From: Fictibacillus nanhaiensis | Lineage (GTDB): Bacteria; Bacillota; Bacilli; Bacillales; Fictibacillaceae | Direction of reading: 5' to 3' | NCBI RefSeq assembly: GCF_019801215.1 | Contig: NZ_JAHVJO010000001.1 | Span: forward strand, 1,178,001-1,242,000 | Length of the DNA stretch: 64,000 nucleotides | Part shown: piece after piece, positions 54,388-63,793 of the stretch | Position numbering within the stretch: position 1 is the stretch's first letter | How the letters are laid out: each line of letters opens with the position of its first letter | The notes under the pieces: generated by a model | What the model was told of the DNA's origin: nothing | Databases searched by the model: none | The model's input: only the letters and a program-made list of their open reading frames with translations | Program-made: the position numbers and the translations under genes

Positions 54388-55692
54388 GGCATTGATTTCT
54401 TTTCCATCAGACACTTTTTCAATCCCTATCTTTTTAATCTGTCTGCCTTCGAGCTCCAAAATGGTAAATCGGTAGCTCTCATATTCAAAGGAGTGTTCTT
54501 TTTCAAGATCAATGGATCTCGTTAATACCCATCCCCCAATTGTATCTATTTCTCGATTATCAATATCAAGTGCAAAGATTTCATTGATTTGAGAGAGCAG
54601 AACTTTTCCATCAACTACGGTTTTTGTGTTTGTTACATGCTGAATCTCTGGCTCTTCATCAGCATCAAACTCATCGCGGATTTCACCCACTATTTCTTCT
54701 AAAATATCCTCAACCGTCACGATTCCTGCCGTTCCACCATACTCGTCCACCAAAACTGCCATATGTGTGCGATCTTTTTGCATTTTCACAAGCAGTTTTT
54801 GAATAGGTATGGTTTCATGAACGGTAATAATTGGTCTAATATAGTCGTTCAGTTCAAATTCTTGGTTGCTAAAATGCTCATTAAAGAATTCTTTTATATT
54901 TACAAGTCCAACGATATGATCTTTATCATCTTTACCTACAGGATAACGTGTGAATTTTTCTTCTCGCATGATACCCAGGTTCTCTTCACTTGAATTTTCA
55001 AGAAACAAACAAACCATCTCGGTTCTTGGTATCATGATTTCCTTTGCCACACGATCATCAAATTCAAATATACGGTTAACATAGCGATATTCTGACTGAT
55101 TGATCTCACCGCCTTGCAGACTTTCAGACAGAATGAGCCGAAGCTCTTCTTCAGTATGTACAACCTCATGTTCACTTGCTGGACTGATTCCAAAAATCCG
55201 CGTAAGTAAGTTGGCAGAACCATTCAATAGAAAAATAAAAGGATACATCACCTTATGGAACAGGATAATAGGTTTTGCTGTCGCTAAACTCATACTTTCT
55301 GCCTTTTGAATGGCTACTGTCTTTGGTGCTAACTCCCCTAAAACAACATGAAGAAAGGTAATAATGAAAAATGCTATAGAAAATGACAACGTATGCGTAA
55401 GTCCTTCACTCAATCCAAAGTTCACGAACAGTGGACGCATAAAGATTTCAACTGTCGGTTCTCCAAGCCAGCCAAGTCCAAGTGCTGTAATGGTTATGCC
55501 TAGCTGACACGCCGAGAGATAGCCATCCAAATTCCCAATCACTTTTTGTGCAGCTAATGCTTTACTGTTACCTTCAGATGCTAAATGGTCGATTCTTGTT
55601 TTTCTCACTTTAACAATGGCGAATTCAGTTACAACAAAGAAGGCCGTTAATATGATAAGTATAATAATCATCAGAACATTAAATATTGGCAT
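54370..55692 (-). CDS. CNNM/CorC-type hemolysin family transporter
   Basis: The 440-residue protein has a DUF21/CNNM membrane domain (residues 1-185, four helices, with ACQLGITITALGLGWLGEPT), a CBS pair (about 205-330, RTEMVCLFLEN and VLVDEYGGTAGIVTVEDILE) and a C-terminal CorC_HlyC domain (345-430). Homologues export magnesium. The older hemolysin label has no support here. Confidence 0.88.
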   Translation of the reverse strand: MPIFNVLMIIILIILTAFFVVTEFAIVKVRKTRIDHLASEGNSKALAAQKVIGNLDGYLSACQLGITITALGLGWLGEPTVEIFMRPLFVNFGLSEGLTHTLSFSIAFFIITFLHVVLGELAPKTVAIQKAESMSLATAKPIILFHKVMYPFIFLLNGSANLLTRIFGISPASEHEVVHTEEELRLILSESLQGGEINQSEYRYVNRIFEFDDRVAKEIMIPRTEMVCLFLENSSEENLGIMREEKFTRYPVGKDDKDHIVGLVNIKEFFNEHFSNQEFELNDYIRPIITVHETIPIQKLLVKMQKDRTHMAVLVDEYGGTAGIVTVEDILEEIVGEIRDEFDADEEPEIQHVTNTKTVVDGKVLLSQINEIFALDIDNREIDTIGGWVLTRSIDLEKEHSFEYESYRFTILELEGRQIKKIGIEKVSDGKEINAQKEDS

Positions 55693-55789
55693 AGGGTCCT
55701 CCTCCCGTCACGATACATATCCATTCAGTTTATTTTTGTTAGATTGGTCAACTATTTCCCTTTTAAAACTATCGCTAAACAGAAATAAA

Positions 55790-55808
55790 GGGGCAGCATG
55801 GCTGTCCC
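55790..55808 (-). terminator. Terminator of ykuS
   Basis: GGGGCAGC-ATG-GCTGTCCCC stem (one mismatch), followed on the minus strand by TTTATTTCT. Confidence 0.68.
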
Positions 55809-55816
55809 CGGCAGTG

Positions 55817-56062
55817 CTATGATTGTAATCTACTTTCAACAGCCTGACACACTTCCTCTGCTGACATCCCATGAGCGTTCAATACAGAACCTTGAGTCAC
55901 CGCATTTTGAATGCCCATAACATTTTGATCCTGCCCGGAAATTACACAGCAATCACAGCCATTTGCGTCTTGCTCCTGTCGAAGTTCCACAACATCATAT
56001 CCTTTTGAACGCAAAGCATCCGAAACATTTGATAATGATTGTTCCACACCAATTTTAGCCAT
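55817..56062 (-). CDS. ykuS: YkuS family protein (UPF0180)
   Basis: 81-residue small protein, [20 protein letters not shown], with a CDCC motif ([10 protein letters not shown]) and a C-terminal helix. Function unknown. RBS AGGAGGTGG before ATG 56062. The 229-bp gap up to dapL contains only the dapL terminator and an AT-rich stretch. Confidence 0.88.
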   Translation of the reverse strand: MAKIGVEQSLSNVSDALRSKGYDVVELRQEQDANGCDCCVISGQDQNVMGIQNAVTQGSVLNAHGMSAEEVCQAVESRLQS

Positions 56063-56265
56063 ATTCCCACCTCCTTACTGTTGTTAATGTTTCCAACTCG
56101 CCATGGGAATATGTAATGGAGGAGAATAATAAACGGTCAGACAGAAGCGTAAGAGGCATATTTTTTTAATGGTACACTATATTATTTTCTAAACACAAAG
56201 AAATATCAGAAATCGCATGATCTGCTTGCAGGAGCATAACCGTTCACAAACATCATTTAGAGCAA

Positions 56266-56292
56266 AAAAAAAACGGCAAATCGCCGTTTTTT
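56266..56292 (-). terminator. Terminator of dapH-dapL
   Basis: ACGGC-AAATC-GCCGT with long A and T runs on either side. Directly after the dapL stop. Confidence 0.83.
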
Positions 56293-57416
56293 TATTGTTG
56301 TGTCCCTTTGAAGGTGAAATATTGAATTAACAGGTCTACCGCATATTGAATTGCAGCTTCTTGAGGCTTTAATTTCGAATGATGCAGGCCAAATGGTGTA
56401 TCCACCCCAAGCCAGAACATGAAGCCAGGAACTTTTTCTAAAAAGTATCCATAGTCTTCACCTGTCATCGCTTCTTTACACTCTACAACATCCACACTAC
56501 CTTGTTGTTTAGCAAACTCAATAAACTCCCGTGTTAACCCAGGTTCGTTATCTACTTGGCGGTAGTTTGATCCGTAATCAATTACTGAATCACAACCAAA
56601 GCTACGAGAGATTCCTTCTATTAAAGACTCAATTCGCTTTTTCACTTTATTCATCGCTTCAGGAGAAAGAGTGCGTATCGTCCCCTCCAGCCTTGCTTGT
56701 TCCGCAATAATATTCTGCTTTGTTCCCCCTGTGATTTTTCCAACTGTAACAACTGCTGAATCCAGAGGATCAATGTTGCGTGAAACGATTGTCTGCATTT
56801 GCGTTACGAGATGACTCGCTGCAACAACCATGTCATTGCTTAGATGAGGGTACGCGGCATGACCGCCTTTTCCGATCAGATCGATAAAAAGTTCAGACGT
56901 ATTCGCAAACAAGAGTCCTTCTTTTACAGCTATTGTTCCGACTGGATATTCAGGAGCAATATGAAGGGCGGTAATCAAATCAGGCTTTAGCTGTTGAAAG
57001 AGCTCACTTTCCCTCATCGGAAGAGCCCCGCCCGGTCCTTCTTCTGCTGGCTGAAAAATAAACAGCATGTGATCGTCTGCAGGATTAGCTGCAAAGTGTG
57101 ACAATAAGCCGATAGCGATTGTCATATGAAGATCATGCCCGCACGCATGCATCATGCCTTTATGATGAGAGGAAAACTCGTAGCCCGTTTCTTCTGTGAT
57201 AGGCAGACCATCCATGTCAGTCCGGTAAGCTATCGTTTTTGAAGGATTACCACCAGCTACCTTCACAAAAATTCCTGTCTCCCACGTATGAACCTCTATA
57301 TGATCTTGTGGTAAAGAAGAGATGAGATCGAGCAGATACCGTTGAGTTTTGTGTTCTTGAAAACCAAGCTCCGGGATTCGGTGCAGGTCTTTTCTGATCT
57401 CAATTAATGGTTTCAT
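56292..57416 (-). CDS. dapL: N-acetyldiaminopimelate deacetylase
   Basis: M20-family metallopeptidase-type enzyme of the acetylase branch of lysine/meso-diaminopimelate synthesis (YkuR). The 374-residue length equals B. subtilis. Metal-binding motifs: [20 protein letters not shown] (about 92-101), [10 protein letters not shown], and a late HHSKLKP His. Follows dapH by 29 bp. Also called N-acetyl-LL-diaminopimelate deacetylase. Confidence 0.95.
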   Translation of the reverse strand: MKPLIEIRKDLHRIPELGFQEHKTQRYLLDLISSLPQDHIEVHTWETGIFVKVAGGNPSKTIAYRTDMDGLPITEETGYEFSSHHKGMMHACGHDLHMTIAIGLLSHFAANPADDHMLFIFQPAEEGPGGALPMRESELFQQLKPDLITALHIAPEYPVGTIAVKEGLLFANTSELFIDLIGKGGHAAYPHLSNDMVVAASHLVTQMQTIVSRNIDPLDSAVVTVGKITGGTKQNIIAEQARLEGTIRTLSPEAMNKVKKRIESLIEGISRSFGCDSVIDYGSNYRQVDNEPGLTREFIEFAKQQGSVDVVECKEAMTGEDYGYFLEKVPGFMFWLGVDTPFGLHHSKLKPQEAAIQYAVDLLIQYFTFKGTQQ

Positions 57417-57445
57417 CTTCTCTCATCCCCTAGCTGGAAAGTTTA

Positions 57446-58162
57446 TTAGTCGTTTAACTGACGAAGCTCTTGCTTAATTTCTGTTTTGGACTTCGTTTTT
57501 TCATCAATTTCCTTAAGAACGCGTGCTGGAGTTCCGCCAACTACCGTATATGGAGGTACATCTTCAATAACAATCGCTCCTGCTGCAACAACAGCACCTT
57601 TTCCGACAGTTACCCCTTCAAGAACAACTGCATTGGCACCAATGACAACATCGTCTTCTACCACTACAGGTTTTGCAGAAGGTGGCTCAATTACGCCTGC
57701 TAATACAGAACCTGCTCCAATGTGACAGTTCTTCCCTACTGTAGCTCGTCCTCCTAAAACAACATTCATATCGATCATTGTGCCTTCACCGATTACAGAA
57801 CCGATGTTGATTGAAGCACCCATCATGATAATGGCATTATCACCAATTTCAACTTGATCACGAATGATCGCTCCAGGCTCGATACGTGCTTTTATATTTT
57901 TAGTGTCTAGTAACGGAATCGCTGAGTTGCGGCGATCATTTTCTACAACAAAATCTTCAATGTTGCTTTCGTTCGCTTTTAGTGCAGCATCGATTTCTTT
58001 CCACTCTCCGAAGAGTACTGCAGTGTTGCCTGAAGGGAATACTTTCGTTTCTTTACCGAAATCTATATTGTCAAGATTTCCTTTCACATAAACTTTTACA
58101 GGTGTTGATTTCGTGCTGTTTTGAATAAATGAGATAATTTCATTTGCATCCATCATTTTCAT
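57446..58162 (-). CDS. dapH: Tetrahydrodipicolinate N-acetyltransferase
   Basis: Acetylates tetrahydrodipicolinate with acetyl-CoA on the way to meso-diaminopimelate and lysine. The 238-residue left-handed beta-helix protein has hexapeptide repeats from about residue 88 to 210 ([34 protein letters not shown] type) and the N-terminal [19 protein letters not shown] shared with B. subtilis DapH. ATG 58162 after AAGGAGG. Confidence 0.96.
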   Translation of the reverse strand: MKMMDANEIISFIQNSTKSTPVKVYVKGNLDNIDFGKETKVFPSGNTAVLFGEWKEIDAALKANESNIEDFVVENDRRNSAIPLLDTKNIKARIEPGAIIRDQVEIGDNAIIMMGASINIGSVIGEGTMIDMNVVLGGRATVGKNCHIGAGSVLAGVIEPPSAKPVVVEDDVVIGANAVVLEGVTVGKGAVVAAGAIVIEDVPPYTVVGGTPARVLKEIDEKTKSKTEIKQELRQLND

Positions 58163-58230
58163 CTTTTTATATCCTCCTTAAAAGTCATTCTGTATTGTAT
58201 TAAACCACTAAATTTAGAAACATTCAAACG

Positions 58231-59100
58231 TTATTCTTCCGATAATTTCTGAATTAAATCCATAAACACATTTACTTGCTTGAGCTCTGAACCTGTTCCA
58301 TGATGGATCAGCCATGTATCTCTTTTTAGGATATTTCCTTTTTTGTCAGTAAGCGGTATTTTATAAAACTCATCTTCTGGTCTGAGGCTGATGGACGGCA
58401 AAATGGCATAGCCGATTCCGTTTAAAGCCATCTGCTTGCATGTTTCAATCTGATCAACGACAATCGTCTTTTGCGGTGTTGCCTTAAACTGGCTGTGCCA
58501 CCAGTCCTGTATTTCTTGATAGTATGTCGAATGGCTTCTAAATTGGATAAAAGGTTTTGACGTTTCAGAGAGTTCTTGTATAGAAGAAATCGTTGTATCC
58601 ACCAAATATAGGTGATCAGATAGAAGATGCTCTTTACTGCCCCGCCACTCTGGATTTCCTCTTACGATACCAATATGAATCCGGTCTTCATATAAATGCT
58701 TTATAATTTCAGAACTCCAGCCGGTAATGAGTGAAATATTTACATGAGGATACAGACTCACATATTCTTTCAAGACATGCGGCAGCCAATACTGGCCGAT
58801 AATGGAAGCTACCGCAAGCTTTAGTGTACCGTGAACATGCTCCGAAAGGGATTGCAGCTCTTCTTTAACTGCTTCCTCCTTATGAAGGACTTCGTTAACA
58901 AAGCCAATGATTTTTTCACCCGCAGGTGTTAAGGTCAAGCCTTTTTGAGATCGAACAAAAATAATGGTTCCCCAGTTATTCTCGATGGTTTGCAGCCGTT
59001 GGCTAAGCGCAGGCTGGGAAACGTAAAGCCGTTCAGATGCTTTCCTCATATTTAAATCTTCGGCGAGTACTTTTAAGATACGAAACTCTGATAACTGCAT
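58231..59100 (-). CDS. ccpC: LysR-type regulator CcpC
   Basis: Citrate-responsive regulator of TCA-branch genes (citZ, citB) in Bacillus. The 289-residue protein has an N-terminal winged HTH (ERLYVSQPALSQRLQTIENN, residues 24-43) and an effector domain with SIIGQYWLPHVLKEY and LITGWSSEIIKHLYEDRIHI, very close to B. subtilis CcpC. ATG 59100 follows GAAGG. An ATAA-N7-TTAT box lies 22 bp upstream of its start. Confidence 0.92.
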   Translation of the reverse strand: MQLSEFRILKVLAEDLNMRKASERLYVSQPALSQRLQTIENNWGTIIFVRSQKGLTLTPAGEKIIGFVNEVLHKEEAVKEELQSLSEHVHGTLKLAVASIIGQYWLPHVLKEYVSLYPHVNISLITGWSSEIIKHLYEDRIHIGIVRGNPEWRGSKEHLLSDHLYLVDTTISSIQELSETSKPFIQFRSHSTYYQEIQDWWHSQFKATPQKTIVVDQIETCKQMALNGIGYAILPSISLRPEDEFYKIPLTDKKGNILKRDTWLIHHGTGSELKQVNVFMDLIQKLSEE

Positions 59101-59121
59101 AATCGTGCCTTCTTTCATGCC

Positions 59122-59136
59122 ATAAGTTATTCTTAT
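59122..59136. promoter_or_regulatory. CcpC-type operator (ATAA-N7-TTAT)
   Basis: ATAA at 59122-59125, seven bases, TTAT at 59133-59136: an exact match to the dyad described for CcpC at citB and citZ. It is located just before ccpC, compatible with autoregulation, and 85 bp from the divergent TSUP gene. Confidence 0.6.
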
Positions 59137-59220
59137 AGACTATCGTCTGTTTTACGTAATTTATTTTAAGTATACCGTAACATAGGATAGATATGTAAAC
59201 CGCAAAAAGGACGTGATTTC

Positions 59221-59952
59221 ATGTACATCCTCTTGGTCGTCGGGTTTGTTGCAACTTTTATCGGAACTCTATCTGGAAGCGGTGGGATGATAAACTTTCC
59301 TGTGATGCTTCTGTTAGGCGTTCCTGTTCATTCTGCCATTGCTGCAAATAAGTTCGCTAACATGTTCAGCTCACTTTCTAGTTTTTATGTACTATTACGG
59401 AAAAGCAAAACAAATGTTGCTCCTTATTTTATTTCAGGTGTTGTGAGTTTACTTGGAGGAATTAGCGGCGGATTGATCGCATCTTCCATTTCTCGAGAAA
59501 ATTTAACGATTATTGCCTTATTTTTGTTAAGTGGCGCATTGTTTCTAACGTTTCTAAGAACGAAAAAAGAGGTGGATGCTGAAAGTGAAGTGAAAGAATT
59601 GCCCCCGACCAAATATCCTTACCTGTTTGGCATTGGAGCTTATGATGGCATGTTCGGTCCTGGACAAGGAACGATGCAGATGCAGTTGTTTTTAAGGAAC
59701 GGCTTCTCTTATATAAGAACCGTCTCGTTTACAAGATTTAATACGTTCTTAAGCTGCACGGGTGCCGTTATCACTTATTATTTGGCCGGTCATTATTGGT
59801 GGGACGTTGCTATCCCTTTAACCATCGGAAGCATCTGTGGTGCACAAGCAGCTGTAAAACTCGCACCTAAGCTGCAAAAAAAACAAGTTACAATCCTTAT
59901 GAGGACTGTAACCGTGTTGCTGATTATTCAACTTTTTCTACAATGGAGGTAA
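59221..59952 (+). CDS. TSUP (TauE/SafE) family membrane transporter
   Basis: The 243-residue protein has about seven membrane segments and the family motifs FVATFIGTLSGSGGMINFPV, and GAYDGMFGPGQGTMQM in the second half. Members export sulfite, sulfonates or other anions; substrate is not deducible. Start ATG 59221 after AAAAGGACGTG. It forms an operon with the VOC protein (4 bp between). Confidence 0.85.
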   Translation: MYILLVVGFVATFIGTLSGSGGMINFPVMLLLGVPVHSAIAANKFANMFSSLSSFYVLLRKSKTNVAPYFISGVVSLLGGISGGLIASSISRENLTIIALFLLSGALFLTFLRTKKEVDAESEVKELPPTKYPYLFGIGAYDGMFGPGQGTMQMQLFLRNGFSYIRTVSFTRFNTFLSCTGAVITYYLAGHYWWDVAIPLTIGSICGAQAAVKLAPKLQKKQVTILMRTVTVLLIIQLFLQWR

Positions 59953-59956
59953 AAAT

Positions 59957-60319
59957 ATGAAAATTTCCGGTATTCATCACGTACAGCTATGTATTCCTGC
60001 AGGTAAAGAAGCAGAAGCTAAAGCGTTTTATGGTGAAGTTCTTCAATTACGTGAAATCAATAAACCAGAAGCCCTTCAAAAAAACGGAGGTATTTGGTTC
60101 GAGATCGGAAGCCAACAATTGCACATAGGAATCGAAAATCTATCTTTCAGAGGGAAACATCATCCTGCTTTTTTAGTAAAAGGGTTGCATGAATGTAAAC
60201 GTACTCTTATTGCACATGGAGTAGACATTCAAGAGGAGATCCCTATCCCTGGCTTTGAACGATTTTCCATTCGCGATCCATTCCAAAATCGAATTGAATT
60301 CATAGAGCAACTGCAATAA
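59957..60319 (+). CDS. VOC (glyoxalase-like) family protein
   Basis: The 120-residue single-chain VOC fold: ISGIHHVQLCIPAGKEAEAK with metal-ligand-type His, GGIWFEIGSQQLHIGIE and IRDPFQNRIEFIEQ with a C-terminal Glu. The His/Glu positions suggest a metal site. Could be a dioxygenase, lyase or antibiotic-binding protein. RBS ATGGAGG lies across the end of the TSUP gene. Confidence 0.82.
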   Translation: MKISGIHHVQLCIPAGKEAEAKAFYGEVLQLREINKPEALQKNGGIWFEIGSQQLHIGIENLSFRGKHHPAFLVKGLHECKRTLIAHGVDIQEEIPIPGFERFSIRDPFQNRIEFIEQLQ

Positions 60320-60323
60320 GAGA

Positions 60324-61202
60324 TTAATTTTGTTTCTCCCCATCTTCTGGCTCAACATGAACTTGTATACTTTCAACATTGTAAGCTTCTTTAATCGTAT
60401 CTTCTATCTTTTCTGTAATCTCGTGGCTCTCAATCACATTTAAAGAAGGATTGACTTTAATGGTAACATCAATAATCGCTCGGTTCCCGTGCTTTCTCGC
60501 TTTTAAGTCGCCTACGTTCTCAACGCCATCCACATCAAGAATTTTATGCTCCATTTCTTTTCCCTCTTCATAATCAAACCCGTCAGAGAGATTATGCGAC
60601 GTTTCAGTGAAAATTTCCCATCCCGTTTTTATAATGATAAGTCCTACTAACACGGCGGCAGCTGGATCTAGCCAAGCTAATCCAATTTGCGAACCAAAAA
60701 TTCCTACTGCTGCCCCAATACTCACAAATGCATCAGAACGGTTGTCAAGAGCTGCTGCCTTCAATCCTTGGCTGTCCGTTTCTTTGGCAACCTTCATGTT
60801 ATAAAAGTAAATACAAAACATTACGGCAGCACCAAATATTGCAATTATGGCAGCCGTTAAAGACGGCTCAGTTTCTACCCCTCTAACCACTTTTTTTATC
60901 GATGAAATTAACACTTCGATCCCAATTACAACCATAATAAACGAGGCTACCATGGAGGCTATAGTCTCTGCACGAAGATGACCATATGGATGATCTTCAT
61001 CTGCTGGTTTACGTGAAATTTTTAATCCGATCAATACAGCCATAGACGCAATAATATCAGTTGCGTTATTTAAACCATCAGCGATGAGTGCGTCTGAATG
61101 ATATACAAACCCAGAGATGAGCTTAATAATTGAAAGAAAGATATATGCTCCTAAACTAAGGTAAACTCCGCGTTCCACTCTTTTTTGTTGATCCAATTGC
61201 AT
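60324..61202 (-). CDS. Cation diffusion facilitator family transporter
   Basis: Proton-driven metal exporter, 292 residues, six membrane helices and a C-terminal cytoplasmic domain (about 205-290, VDGVENVGDLKARKHGNRAI). Metal-site motifs DGLNNATD (helix 2, residues 41-48) and DNRSDAFVS (helix 5) resemble the MneP/MneS manganese pumps of B. subtilis (D/N-D in place of zinc-type H-D), so manganese is the best guess. Start ATG 61202 with AAGGAG. Confidence 0.87.
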   Translation of the reverse strand: MQLDQQKRVERGVYLSLGAYIFLSIIKLISGFVYHSDALIADGLNNATDIIASMAVLIGLKISRKPADEDHPYGHLRAETIASMVASFIMVVIGIEVLISSIKKVVRGVETEPSLTAAIIAIFGAAVMFCIYFYNMKVAKETDSQGLKAAALDNRSDAFVSIGAAVGIFGSQIGLAWLDPAAAVLVGLIIIKTGWEIFTETSHNLSDGFDYEEGKEMEHKILDVDGVENVGDLKARKHGNRAIIDVTIKVNPSLNVIESHEITEKIEDTIKEAYNVESIQVHVEPEDGEKQN

Positions 61203-61293
61203 TCTCTATTCTCCTTCGTCCTATAATTCCTCATTAATCATAAAGAATGGTTCCCGAGTGGGTCTAGAGCAATCTTTTTCCCTATAGGAAACT

Positions 61294-62040
61294 TTAATGT
61301 TCATAAATCATTTTCCGAGACATACCCCCATCAATTGTAAGGTTTTCTCCTGTTATAAAATCATTCTCTGGAGCTGCAAGAAATAAACAAGCTCGTGATA
61401 TGTCAGATGGCTTTCCAACTCTTTGGGAGAGGTGCTGTTCATGATCAATTCTTCGTAATTCAGATTCTTTACCTGTATGAATCCAGCCTGGACTAATGCT
61501 GTTCACTCTTATGCGATCTTCCGCAAAAGAGGCGGCAAGTGCATGTGTTAAGGCAACGATACCACCTTTTGTTGCAGCATAAGCTTCTGAATGTGGCTCT
61601 GACATGAACGCTCGCGTTGACGCCATATTTATGATGGTTCCACCTCCTGACTTAGCCATAAACTTTGCAGCTTCTCTTGAAAAAAGAAATACACTTGTTA
61701 AATTCGTTTGAATGATCTCATCCCATTCATTAACTGATAGTTCATAAGGAGACTTCCATTTTGATATACCTGCGTTGTTGATGACACTATTCAATCCGCC
61801 AAGTTTATCATGTGTTTGTGAAACTGCTTTTATTATCTCATTTGGATTTTTGACATCACATGGCACCCCAATGGATAGAGGCTGAAACATACGAACCTCA
61901 GATAACGTATTCTCTAATTCATTTTGGTTAAAATCGATCAGTGATGGAATCCATCCTAATTTTGCAAAATCCATTGCGATCTGTTTACCTATTCCTTGTG
62001 CAGCTCCTGTTATAAGGACAATTTTTTGGTTTGAATCCAC
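61294..62040 (-). CDS. Short-chain dehydrogenase/reductase
   Basis: NAD(P)-dependent SDR of 248 residues: cofactor loop TGAAQGIGKQIA (residues 11-22), NNAGIS, catalytic Ser in NMASTRAF, YAATKGG with the Tyr-Lys pair, and the C-terminal GENLTIDGGMSRK. Start GTG 62040 after TGGAGGG. Substrate unknown; such genes are common in the accessory part of Bacillus chromosomes. Confidence 0.86.
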   Translation of the reverse strand: MDSNQKIVLITGAAQGIGKQIAMDFAKLGWIPSLIDFNQNELENTLSEVRMFQPLSIGVPCDVKNPNEIIKAVSQTHDKLGGLNSVINNAGISKWKSPYELSVNEWDEIIQTNLTSVFLFSREAAKFMAKSGGGTIINMASTRAFMSEPHSEAYAATKGGIVALTHALAASFAEDRIRVNSISPGWIHTGKESELRRIDHEQHLSQRVGKPSDISRACLFLAAPENDFITGENLTIDGGMSRKMIYEH

Positions 62041-62120
62041 TATATACCCTCCAGCCAGTTTTTTATTTTACTATTCATTCCCTAATTTTCTTAAAATCCA
62101 ACTATTAAAGAGGCAAAAAA

Positions 62121-62145
62121 TATAGCTGCCGACAAAGTCGACAGC
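62121..62145 (-). terminator. Terminator of the coat protein gene
   Basis: GCTGCCGAC-AAA-GTCGACAGC stem (one G-T pair), followed by TATATTTTTT on the minus strand. Confidence 0.78.
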
Positions 62146-62153
62146 ATGATTGA

Positions 62154-62570
62154 TTATTTTTTCCTGCATGGATATGGAGGACATGGCGGAGGACAAGGGT
62201 ACGGCATAACAGGTTGAGCTGTTCCCAAAAGATTTTGCTGAGTGGTCTGGTTCACAACATTCGTGTTTTGAGGGAAATAATGAACATATTTATAATTCGT
62301 CTGGTTAACCTGTGTGGTTTGAGTCGGATGAATCATTGGAACATAAACATCCTGCTGATTATATTGCATTTGCTGATTCGTTGGGCTATATTGCGCCGGC
62401 AATACTTGTGGAGGATAATACTGTGAAGGTACAACAGCAGGATAGCCGCTTCCACCTATTTGCGGTTGTTGTCCCATTGCTCCCATTGTTGGTCCCATTT
62501 GTCCCATTCCAGCAGCTGCAGAAGGCATTCCCATTCCCTTTTTAGGGAAAATACGTGGGCGTTTAAACAA
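62154..62570 (-). CDS. CotD-like spore coat protein
   Basis: Low-complexity protein of 138 residues rich in Q, P, M, Y and N with a Cys/Pro tail MPYPCPPPCPPYPCRKK, typical of CotD-type inner coat proteins of Bacillus. Start TTG 62570 (MFKRPRIFPKKG) is six bases after AAAGGAGAA; the ATG 62588 upstream has no binding site and reads through it. Expected to be made in the mother cell; promoter not defined by eye. Confidence 0.75.
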   Translation of the reverse strand: MFKRPRIFPKKGMGMPSAAAGMGQMGPTMGAMGQQPQIGGSGYPAVVPSQYYPPQVLPAQYSPTNQQMQYNQQDVYVPMIHPTQTTQVNQTNYKYVHYFPQNTNVVNQTTQQNLLGTAQPVMPYPCPPPCPPYPCRKK

Positions 62571-62877
62571 AAATAGTTCTCCTTTCATAAAACATAAATT
62601 ACATTTCTCTATATTTTATGTAGGACGAATTAAAAAAGTTCGTCCAATTTAGTAAGAAATAGTAGTCTTTTGGAGATAGATATATGGTTAAGCTATGTGG
62701 TGATTTATTTATATCTTCATATTGTGGAAATACATTTGTTAGTTGAAGCGAGAAATGAAAAAATGTAGTTTTTTCGAAGATTTATGAAGAAATAAAACAA
62801 AAACACCCCTTTTTCCGCAGTTTGCAGAAAGAAAGAGGTGTTATTTATGTATGAAAGTTTACTCTTAAACAACTTTA

Positions 62878-62953
62878 TGGTGACCCGAGAGGGGTTCGAA
62901 CCCACGACCTCTACCCTGTCAAGGTAGCGCTCTCCCAGCTGAGCTATCGGATC
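62878..62953 (-). tRNA. tRNA-Val (anticodon GAC), CCA encoded
   Basis: 76 nt on the minus strand. Acceptor GATCCGA pairs with TCGGGTC (one T-G), D-arm TAGCTCAGCTGGGAGAGC, anticodon stem CTACC/GGTAG with loop TTGACAG (anticodon GAC), variable AGGTC, T-loop TTCGAAC, discriminator A and CCA. The T-stem GTGGG/CCCTC has one T-T mismatch, the rest pairs well. It is a lone tRNA with AT-rich flanks; the gap 62589-62877 before it shows no gene. Confidence 0.92.
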
Positions 62954-63040
62954 TCTATTATTTTTGGAACAATTTAAAATATACGATACCGATTCATGCC
63001 TGTCAACATAATTTTATCGTTTGTACAGTGTGATAATTGA

Positions 63041-63160
63041 TTTATGAGCCTTCAAATTTTTTTATGATCCTTCAAATTAATTTATGATCCTTTTAATTTT
63101 TTTATGATCCTTCAGATTTTTTTATGATCCTTCAAAATGATTCATAGACTTTTCGACAAA
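63041..63160 (-). repeat. Tandem array, 20-bp unit with GATCATAAA core
   Basis: Five exact 20-bp units start at 63041, 63061, 63081, 63101 and 63121, with a decayed sixth at 63141-63160. On the minus strand each carries GGATCATAAA (GGCTCATAAA in one) followed by an AT-rich 10-bp half such as AAAATTTGAA. The core matches the array at 2746-2940. The orientation is sense with the YutG-like gene ending 76 bp upstream. Confidence 0.93.
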
Positions 63161-63202
63161 CCACGACTCCATCACTCCACCACAAAATGTCCACTCCATA
63201 AA

Positions 63203-63229
63203 AAGAACCTCCGCCGGCTGCGGAGGTTT
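63203..63229 (-). terminator. Terminator of the PgpA/YutG-like gene
   Basis: AACCTCCGC/GCGGAGGTT stem with loop CGGCT, followed on the minus strand by CTTTTTATGG. Confidence 0.83.
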
Positions 63230-63235
63230 CATTAA

Positions 63236-63793
63236 TTAACCGATTTTCTCTTCTTCTTCCCGAATTTTAATTTCTTCTGAATCCAGTCGTTCTTGCTTAT
63301 CTCGAAGTCTATGAGCAAGACGGCTTGAGGCATTCGCTGCGATACTTGCAACAAGATCATCTAAGAACGTGTGGACTTTTCCATCTGCTATTTTTGTATC
63401 GAGCTTTTGTATAATGCCCATTTTAAATTTATCTAAGTGACCGAATGTCGTAACGGCAATACTTCCATAACCGAATACCGCTCCTAGGGCTATGGTTTCA
63501 TCCACTCCAAACAGACCTTCATCCTGTTCAACAATGCTTTGTAAGGGTTCTGAAAGCTTTTTTTGCTCTGCTAATATATCTAGTTCAACACCTACTAAAA
63601 TAGCATGTTGAATTTCACGCTTCATTAAGACCGCATCAACACTTTTGACACATTCTTCTTTCGTTAACCCTGGGGAAAACGGAATTTGCATCTCATATAC
63701 GATTTCAGCGATCTCAGGTATGGTGACACCTCTTTCAATTAGCAGTCTTCTTGCTGCTGCTTCAACTTCCTGACTGTGCACTCTATTTCTCAA
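63236..63793 (-). CDS. Phosphatidylglycerophosphatase A-like protein (YutG)
   Basis: The 185-residue soluble member of the PgpA family, as in B. subtilis YutG. Key features: IPEIAEIVYEMQIPFSPGLT, GVELDILAE and VDETIALGAVFGYGSIAVTT; the C-terminal tail is Glu/Arg-rich. PgpA enzymes dephosphorylate phosphatidylglycerophosphate, but a soluble Bacillus type may act on other phosphoesters. Start TTG 63793 after AGAGGTGA. Confidence 0.82.
   Translation of the reverse strand: MRNRVHSQEVEAAARRLLIERGVTIPEIAEIVYEMQIPFSPGLTKEECVKSVDAVLMKREIQHAILVGVELDILAEQKKLSEPLQSIVEQDEGLFGVDETIALGAVFGYGSIAVTTFGHLDKFKMGIIQKLDTKIADGKVHTFLDDLVASIAANASSRLAHRLRDKQERLDSEEIKIREEEEKIG

Noticed and set aside
62878-62953. tRNA-Asp
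   Set aside because: The loop TTGACAG places GAC, not GTC, at positions 34-36, so the tRNA reads valine codons.
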